In this document: positions 23,001-32,000 of the stretch, piece after piece
Numbering within the stretch: position 1 is the stretch's first letter
How the letters are laid out: every line of letters starts with the position of its first letter
NCBI GenBank assembly: GCA_018398815.1
Contig: CM031611.1
Location: 80,866,375 to 80,930,374 of the forward strand
Source: Conus ventricosus
Taxonomy: Eukaryota; Mollusca; Gastropoda; Neogastropoda; Conidae
Reading direction: 5' to 3'
Length of the DNA: 64,000 nt
The notes under the pieces: model-generated
What the model was told of the DNA's origin: nothing
Databases searched by the model: none
What the model saw: only the letters and a program-made list of their open reading frames with translations
Position numbers and translations under genes: made by a program

Positions 23001-26000
23001 TTCCATCGGAGTTAACATTGGTTCTGACTCCATTCCCCATACAGTCCTTCGAATGAGACTATAAACCAAGGTTCCGTGTGTTAATGCAGGCGCAACATCT
23101 TGCACACACATAAAATCCCATCACACACTTTCGGAAGAGAAGGCCGGTTTGGCTGTTGGTATGGATGACACATTGCACATAGCATGCACCTTCCCCGAAG
23201 ATGGAGTATGGCTGCCTTAATGGTGGAGAAAAAACGGTCATACACACAAAACTCCATTGCCTATCTATACAGGCAGTGTCCGCAGAAAGAAAGAAAATTT
23301 CTTTACAAAAATTCTTTTCCCTGATGCCCTCCACACTGACATGTCCACCTCAAAATCTTTCTAACACTGGTCAGGAACAGATATTGTACAAATCAGGAAC
23401 AAATTTCAAAGAATTTTCCAGCACACACTACAGACTTAAATCTGTCAGGCTGTGCAAACATGCATGTATGCGCGTGCTGGCACCATCACATCATCACGAA
23501 CACCATGACTGATGGAGAATCACAGAATGTGCTCTTGCACATTGTGCACACAGTTTTGCTTTCTGAGTCCTGGTCATCTGAATGTCCGTGACCTTTAGTC
23601 CCAGAAAACTGCCTTTAAAAAAAAAATTCCCTACGTTTCCAAGATCTGTGCTGACCCTACAGTTCTCACAAAACCTGTGTACCAACCTGAGGGTGATTCT
23701 TGCTGATGTCTACACGGCTCAGCATGGTGAGGACAAAGGCTGCGGTTTTCCCTGTGCCGCTCTGGCTCTGTGCAATCATGTTGGCCGGCCTGAAACACCA
23801 GCCAAAGTCAATCATGAGCAGGGCTTACATCGACCTTGGCTGTAAGCTCTCAGGGATATTTCCATTGTATGTTTTGGAATTTCAAGGACAAGCAAAAGAA
23901 CAAAAAACAACAACAACAATCAAACTGAAGCAGACTGAATGAATCATGAACGGGTTTTACACCCCACATTTTCTGCGACATTTCCAAAAGTCTTCAGGGA
24001 TATTTCTCGTGTTATCTTCTGAAATTTCAGGGCAAACAAAGGAACAAAAATAAATAACTGAAGCAGATTGAAAAAAAACCACAACGCAACACATTTCTGC
24101 TTGAAAATTCAGACAACCATCTCCAGTGCAAATTTCAAAACATTTCCTTTGATTTTCTTCCCTTGGAGGATTCAGTAGTCAACTTCTACAGACACATGAT
24201 ACAACGACCTCTGATACAGAATTTTCTTTAACTTCCTCATACCTTGAAAATGTGTCTGTACAAAGTATTATCTTTCCCAAATCTTTTTTTCTTTTTTATC
24301 TAAGAATGCATGATGACTGTTATTAAGGGAGTACTGTTTTGTACATTTTGTTTCTACCATTTTCTAATGTCTCCAGAAGACATGTCTGTTCAAACTTTGT
24401 TTTCTTTTGGATACAAAATCTGAGTTATTTTACACTCTGTTTTGTGTATTCATTTGTACGCTCACCGGCTAAATCTCATGGTCATGCCGAATTAATAACA
24501 CACTGCAGACATATCTATTGGTCCTACCGAGTCAATCTAAGACACAACAGCTTAATCTGATTTAATCTCCAGCAATAATGGTGCAGTCATGAAAGTCACA
24601 ACAGTGGCTGGTAGGCTGCTGGTTTGAACCCAAGAGACATAAACTTGAGGAAGTTTTCTACCCTAAGCAGCCACAACCCAGACAGATTGAGTGGGGTGCA
24701 GCTGGAACCTCACTTTCAAGCTGTATCCAAACGACCAAAGGTCTCTTCCCTGCAACATTCTTTGTCCAGTTCCACCTCCCTAGAATTTTTTTACTTCTTT
24801 TTCCTCTCAGCTTCCTCAAGCCCATAAATGTCAACCTCTCATCGCCACCACATTGTTCTTCAAACCCTCTGTTCCTAAATGGCTGACTTGATGAGCAGTG
24901 AACCCTCTGCAAATGGAACTTTTCACTGGTAAATCGCTTTTCATGGATGTGACACCGATTCTTTGATTTTTTTTTCTTTTAAAATGAGGGCAAACAGAGG
25001 AAAAGAGAAAATGAGATTTTGGTTCTGCTGGAATCCGAACGGTCTGGAAGAGTCCAGTCCCTGTTATTGGCTGGTGACAATTTTGTTCACTTTCCCCTAA
25101 AAATCTTTTAAGTTGAACATTTTCATAAGCAAAAGAAGCCTGCATGTGTGCGTGTGTGTTAGTGCATTTTCAGGAAGCAGAGGTTCTTGTTTAACCATGC
25201 TGTTTTCCCACCACGGTCTGAGACCAGCTTCACTTTTCACCACTGTGCCAAACTTTCAGGACCATGGAACTGGTACTTACGGATCAGCCAGGAGGATGGG
25301 TAGCGCTGTTTCCTGAATCTTGGAGGGGGCGTTGAATCCCATGCCATACACTCCCTTCAGTAGTGGTGGCTTCCTGCAAAACACGCAACCTCAGCAACTG
25401 AATCAAATATGCTACTAATGCTACTGCTGTGATGCTCATCAATATTACTACCAATATTTATATCTGTAATTATAATTCTAGGGTCCTAAGATAGATAATT
25501 TTCAAAAAAGTTTAACATACTTTAGTTTTAACATATTTGCATAAAAAATTCTTCTTCTGATAAATACAAAAGCTCCATCTGGCATAGATCTATGCGATTT
25601 CAATAAGCTTGCAAACTCTGATATTGGTAATTTGTCCTTGCTGTGACAAGTTTACTATGAATGACATTATAATGCATAACTGATATAATTTTGGAAAGCA
25701 GAACTATGTCGCATGTTCAGTGAATACTACACAAAATGATTATTTAAACGACGTAACAAATTTCCAAGTTAAATTGTTGCTGCTTTTGAAAGTCAAACAC
25801 AAGCCATCCGTGTGTGGCAAATCATGACAAAGAAACAATTACTCATCACCAATAAATGCTTGGACTACACACATACACACAAAAATGGTAGGTAGGCACT
25901 CAAGGTCTGTCCAGCGCGTTGGGCTAATGCGTAGGTCAGACATCCGCTGAGTAGTAGCCACGAGACCCTCTTCTTCAAATGTGTCATCTTTGTTGTTAAT

Positions 26001-29000
26001 TCATTTATCCATCAGCTTCAAATCATGCATCATGGTCTCAAACCTTAGCGGATGTGGTGTAGCATATATGGACTAGTGCGCACGCAGTGATGCCTCCTTG
26101 ATGAAACTGAAACGCTTGGAACACTGAAGTCACATCTCTTTCTTATCACTAACAAAGTTGATAAAGATCTTTTACAAATATAATAATGTGAAAAGACACA
26201 GAAATACACATACACACACACTTGTAGCCCTGAGTTCCCCTAGCTGTAAATTTGTTCTAAACAGGCATAATGATTTTTTTTTTTTTTTAATGACAAAACC
26301 TTTGACTGGAAATAAGACCAATGCTGCGAAAAAGGAAATAGTCTTTTGCAATGATGTTCAACCTGATGGACTCAGTGATGCCATGAAACCTTTGTTTCAA
26401 CATAAACTTCAGTTAGTTCAAAGCAAGTCTCTTCAAAGTAAGCATCTGTAACTTTTCACATGCAGTGACTTCGTTGGGAACAAAAGAACAAAGTCAAAGG
26501 AAGACACATTACCACCAAAATAAGCGCCTTTTAAACAGACTTGTAAAAACTCAAAACATTGCTGCAACACTGGTACTCGGATCCTTCACACTCAAACAAG
26601 CAATTCCTTCTCTGCATTCTATGCACTGGCAGGATCTCTGACAGATTTGGCAGCAAACTGTCCACCCTATCCTTTGCTGTCATCTTCCGTTGTGCACCCA
26701 ACAATCTGTATGAAGTGCTTTACATCTGTTCTCCTTTGCTGTCATCTTCCGTTGTGCACCCAACAATCTGTATGAAGTGCTTTACATCTGTTCTCCTTTG
26801 CTGTCATCTTCCGTTGTGCACCCAACAATCTGTATGAAGTGCTTTACATCTGTTCTCCTTTGCTGTCATCTTCCGTTGTGCACCCAACAATCTGTATGAA
26901 GTGCTTTACATCTGTTCTCCTTTGCTGTCATCTTCCGTTGTGCACCCAACAATCTGTATGAAGTGCTTTACATCTGTTCTCCTTTGCTGTCATCTTCCGT
27001 TGTGCACCCAACAATCTGTATGAAGTGCTTTACATCTGTTCTCCTTTGCTGTCATCTTCCGTTGTGCACCCAACAATCTGTATGAAGTGCTTTACATCTG
27101 TTCTCCTTTGCTGTCATCTTCCGTTGTGCACCCAACAATCTGTATGAAGTGCTTTACATCTGTTCTCCTTTGCTGTCATCTTCCGTTGTGCACCCAACAA
27201 TCTGTATGAAGTGCTTTACATCTGTACATCTTCTCATCAGCTTCACTCTTCTTTTGACACTCATCCCCTGCCATATATATCAAAAGAAAGACCCAAGGTG
27301 GAAGGTCTTCTTCTTCTCAAGGCACCATGAAACACACAACCTCTGCCTCTCAAGACACCCATTCTCTTGAACAAAATCTAACACAGGTTTGAAAACTCAT
27401 CTCTTCTGCAATAAGAATATATGATGTCGGAATGAATGTATGTAAATTATGTATGAACTGAGTTAGACTGTCTAGAAGGTGCTCAATGTAACTGTCCAAT
27501 ATCATACCATAATTCTGGGTTTTGCCAAGAAATGTTTGGGTTAAAATAACTTAAATGTTTCCTGAAAAATATTAGGTAGGGAACATACACACACATTCTC
27601 TTTCTCACTTACACTCAGTCACACACACATATTCTTTCTTTCTCTCTCTTGTCTCAAGTATACACACACACACAATTACTCACACACTTACACTCTCTCT
27701 CTTTTACACAAACATAAGCACACACAAACACACACACTCTCTCTCTCTCTCTCTGAATCCACACAAAGTGATGGCACTCACAGATTGAGGGCCTCAAAGG
27801 ACTTGACAGAATACAGGGGTGAATTGGGGTCTTTGCGGAGAACCTCAATGTCAGTCTTGGAATTAATCAGCTTGGAATGGAGCAGCTTCTGTAGCAGGGA
27901 CACGTCTTCCTTCTTCACCTCTGTTTCAGAGAAAACCCATCTGGTCAATCAAAAACAACATCACTCACACAGTCATTCCTTCTTCACATTTGTTTCTGAC
28001 ATAACCCATGTGATCAAACACAACATCACTCACACAGTCATTCCTTCTTCACCTCTGTTTCAGATAAAACCCAACCACCGGTTCACCAACAACTTTCCGG
28101 CTAGAATCGCTATATTAAAATCTGTGATCCTTTCAAAACTAATCCATCTCTGGCTGCTTTTGCCAAATCCACCAGATGTTTTGCTTTCAAGTCATGTCAA
28201 CAAATCTGTTAAAAATTTGTGTGGAATAAGAAAACAGACATCGGTCGAAAAACTGCACATAAATGTGTAAAAAATTGCAGTTTTCGGTCCTTCCAAGTTA
28301 AACACTTTTGTCACATCTTTGAAGGTGCCTTGGATCCGTAGAAGTGAAAGATCAAAGCATTAATGGAAAAATATTCTACTCTGCAACTTCCCTCAATGGA
28401 GTCTGATCCACAAACATGGTCCAGAGATCATTTCAAAATTTACGAATTACAACCAATTCTGGGCAGTTTTTGAAGCTTATAAATATTTCTATGACAAATG
28501 TGCGCCCAAAAATTCTGTCGAACTATTAGCTGAACCAATATGATGCAATGAATGATTCAAGTCAGGAAAAAATACATTGTCTCAAGAATATTTGAAAATG
28601 AAAATATTTTTATATCTAGCACATTTTTTTCATAACAAATACACCAATTATGTTTTTTTGTTTTTTTTAACATAAAGAATTCAGCACTAAAACCATCAGA
28701 TCTGGGACTTTGGTTGTTTTTCATCGCCTTAACCCTCTGCCTACCGCATGACTTTGTGCTATATGACTATGAGAATACCATGCCAAGAGAGGTAACTCTG
28801 CAACACATACACACTTGCCATAAAGAAACCTCAATAGAAAATTTGTTTTTAACTTATCTATTCTGTAAAAGTAATGAAAAAAATTCAAAGACATCACTCC
28901 ATCCAAAACAGCCATTTTCCCCCACATATAGTGAACTGGTACACGAGGAAAAAAAACAACTGAACAGACTAACTCTACTTCAGTGTTCTCGGTGCTAAAA

Positions 29001-32000
29001 CAATTTTCCCTCAATTCACTGTACCCACAGAACATCATGGATTAGGAGCACAGAGTGATTTTCCAAGTCTAAACAAAGTACTGAAACCTTCAGGAACAAA
29101 ATTAAAGTATTCTGTATGGTATGCACACTAAATAATCAACTTCTGTTGTGAAGCAAAAAACAACAACCCAAACTTCAACAATTTTGTTAAACTGAAGGCA
29201 TCACATACAAGAAGATTTGTCTTCCAACTACTGAGGGGAAAAATAACAAGAACAGATTACTGAATACTGGGCTTTAGATTGTGATGGAATTCAACAAAAA
29301 TGTGCTTTTGCACAAGTGCACTGAGCAACCCCCCCCCCCCTCCCCCCCCAACACACACACACACACACACACACTGTGGTGATGATGTACCTCTTGTCCG
29401 GCTCCTCTTTGCTTTTTGATAAACAGGCAGTTTTTATTTTAGGCCAGAGTTTATGTTCATCCTTTTCTGCTTGTGTTTTGTGCAGCAAATCAATTTGTTT
29501 CTCGTTAAAAATCTGCCAAAATTCTTCTGAAATCAAAAGGCTAAAGGTGATGCTCCCACAGGCAAATCATGGGACACACCCACTGACTGACCCGGTTTCC
29601 TGGCTGTCAAAACAAGGGAACCTTTTGGGGGCTTCACTTCTTGTAGCCAACCACTCCAGTCAAGAATTAAAGAATCTCTAGCAAGTTTTGTTTTTCGAAT
29701 TTTCTTTTTTTGGGGCTCTGGGCCCAGCAGCAATGGGCTATTCGACGTCGTCATTATCATCGCCTGAATCATTATTGATTCCGGCCTCAAAATCAGTCAG
29801 CAGTCATCTTTATTCATAACTAGGTCAAGATTGACGTCCGAATCGTCTTGCTTCAAATCTTCTTCAAGAGTGTAGCCCGCAAATACGCTCTCTTCATCAA
29901 TATCACTTCAGAAAATGAATTCTGCAAGTTGCATAGTTACTTGATCCGCCATTTTCCCAGAAAATCTTCGCGAAAAAAATGAAACTACTCCACCAAAACT
30001 CATGCAACAAAAACCAAAATGGCGTCCAGAAACGGAAGTACCGGAAGACTCTTCCGTCGCAATTGCATTCTGGGATATGCGATGGTGAAAGCGAAAGTCA
30101 TTGACCGAGTATTCAGCGGTCGATCTCGGTCGATCCGGTATTCAGAAAGAGGAAATCTCGCGGTCGATCATGGTCGATCTGGTAGGCATTGGGTTAAGGA
30201 CAAATGTTGCCTCCTCTAGAGCGATTTCTCCTAATTCAGTAGCTTCACCTTGATTTAAACACGGAATGTCTTTAACTAGATCTTTACTATCACAATCCTC
30301 AACAGCAGCACCAGCATACATAAAAATTTCCTACTTCTTTTGAGGATGTCTTTTTGATTTGTTACATTTTCATGTTGATCACTGATCCTAGCGATGTTCT
30401 TTCTAATACAACGTGCTAAAACAGATTCCGCCCTACCTTTGTCTTCCCCATCCTCACCGCCTCCTGTGGAGGCAGCGGCTGTGGCGCCATTGGCCGCCCC
30501 CTGTGTCTGCGAAGCGGCCTGAGCACCGGGGTTGTCTCCTGCGGGGGTCACAGCCGGGGGGGCTGAAGTGGCAGTTGCTGTTACGGGCTGTGCTGCGTTT
30601 GTGGCAGAGGTAGCATCAGAGGCTGTGGCAGTGGTGGTGGTGGTGGTGGTGGAAGCAGCTGGCGTTTGCTGGATGTTAAGGCCGCTCACCTGTCAGAACA
30701 AACAGGTAAACGTGTACATATGCACCTGTGGACACTTAACCAGATGGACTTCATGCCATGGAGCCAGCACACACACACACACACACAAACACACACAGAA
30801 CAGGTATACCACAGAATCTAGCACAACTTCATCCAATTCCTTTAAAACAATTAACAGATAGTTTATGACTGTTAAAAGCAAAAGATATAACATCAACAAC
30901 TTGTTAGTGGAACTGGAAATGACTGAATATGTAACTTTTCATTAAATGTGACAAAATCTCTGTCCATTCAAAGACTGTCCCATTTTTCATAGTATGCAAA
31001 TTCTTATGAATGAACAGTCACATAACATGACTTAAATCCTTCCCATTCGAGGACTGTTCTGTTTCCTGACGTACAAATTGTCACATATCTATTGATTACA
31101 TTTCTTTCTTGTTGCTGTTGACCATTAAAGACTCCGAAAGCTTACATAACAGACACCTACCGAAAGTTCAAAATTCTGCAGCGAGATTCATTCTGAAGGC
31201 TAGAAAACCTGAACATGTACAGCCTCTCCTTACGAAACAGTACTGTCACCAATTTCTTCTCGAGTATAATATATAAAATTTCAGGTATCAGTTACAACCC
31301 TTCTTCTTACTCTTTCCCAGCCCGTTTTTGAAACCTTAATTGTCAGCTCGTGTTTAATTCCATGTTTACACTTTTAAATTACAGGCTTCATTTCTTTTAT
31401 AGCCATAATGTAGTTGGAAAAGGCACAATGCTATTTAAGTATTTAATTAAATAATGATTGCCCACAAAGACTATACACTTCTTCAATATGGAAAAAAAAT
31501 CACCATTTTAATTAGCAAAGAGATGGACAGAGACTCATTCCTTGCTGCGCTATGCCACGGATCAACTGCTTTTCAGTCAGGCCTGCAATGTCATGTTCCT
31601 ATGACCAACACCGGTAGTAGTTCATACCATTCTTTGGAACATATTTACACTTTGCACTTATTCTTTAATACAACAGGTGCTGACAGTAAAGCTAAGTAAA
31701 ACTGAAGTACCACCAGCCGCCGTGGCGAAGTGGTTAGCGTCGCGGACTCCCGGCTGGGAGGTCGTGGGTTCGAATCCCATCAGAGTCATGTGGGTTTTTT
31801 CTGCCCCGACCGGCTCCTACCCAGAGTTGAGTTTGCTGCGGACTCAGTTGAGAAGACTGGGACCACACAGTCGAGTTTCATCCACTTAATGGATGCGTTT
31901 CTGAGAGTGTTGCTCAAATTTCCTGACCAACACTGCAGGTGCCTGTATCTCTCGGGCCTGGTTGACGCCGGGATATATTATGAAAGGAAGCGTAGAGTAC

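Larger units (their letters stand above)
28733..30193 (-). mobile_element. piggyBac-like element, internally decayed
   Basis: Both ends abut TTAA (28729-28732 and 30194-30197), the invariant piggyBac target duplication. The termini are inverted copies: CCCTCTGCCTACC at the left, and CCCAATGCCTACC read inwards from the right. Total length is 1461 bp. A minus-strand reading frame starts at 29952 ([11 protein letters not shown]) and continues into an acidic, Asp-rich N-terminus typical of piggyBac transposases ([22 protein letters not shown]). It has in-frame stops and frameshifts and no catalytic domain, so the copy is non-autonomous. Confidence 0.75.

Noticed and set aside
31716..31790. A true tRNA gene
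   Set aside because: It is the head of SINE-A, bounded by the SINE's target-site duplication.
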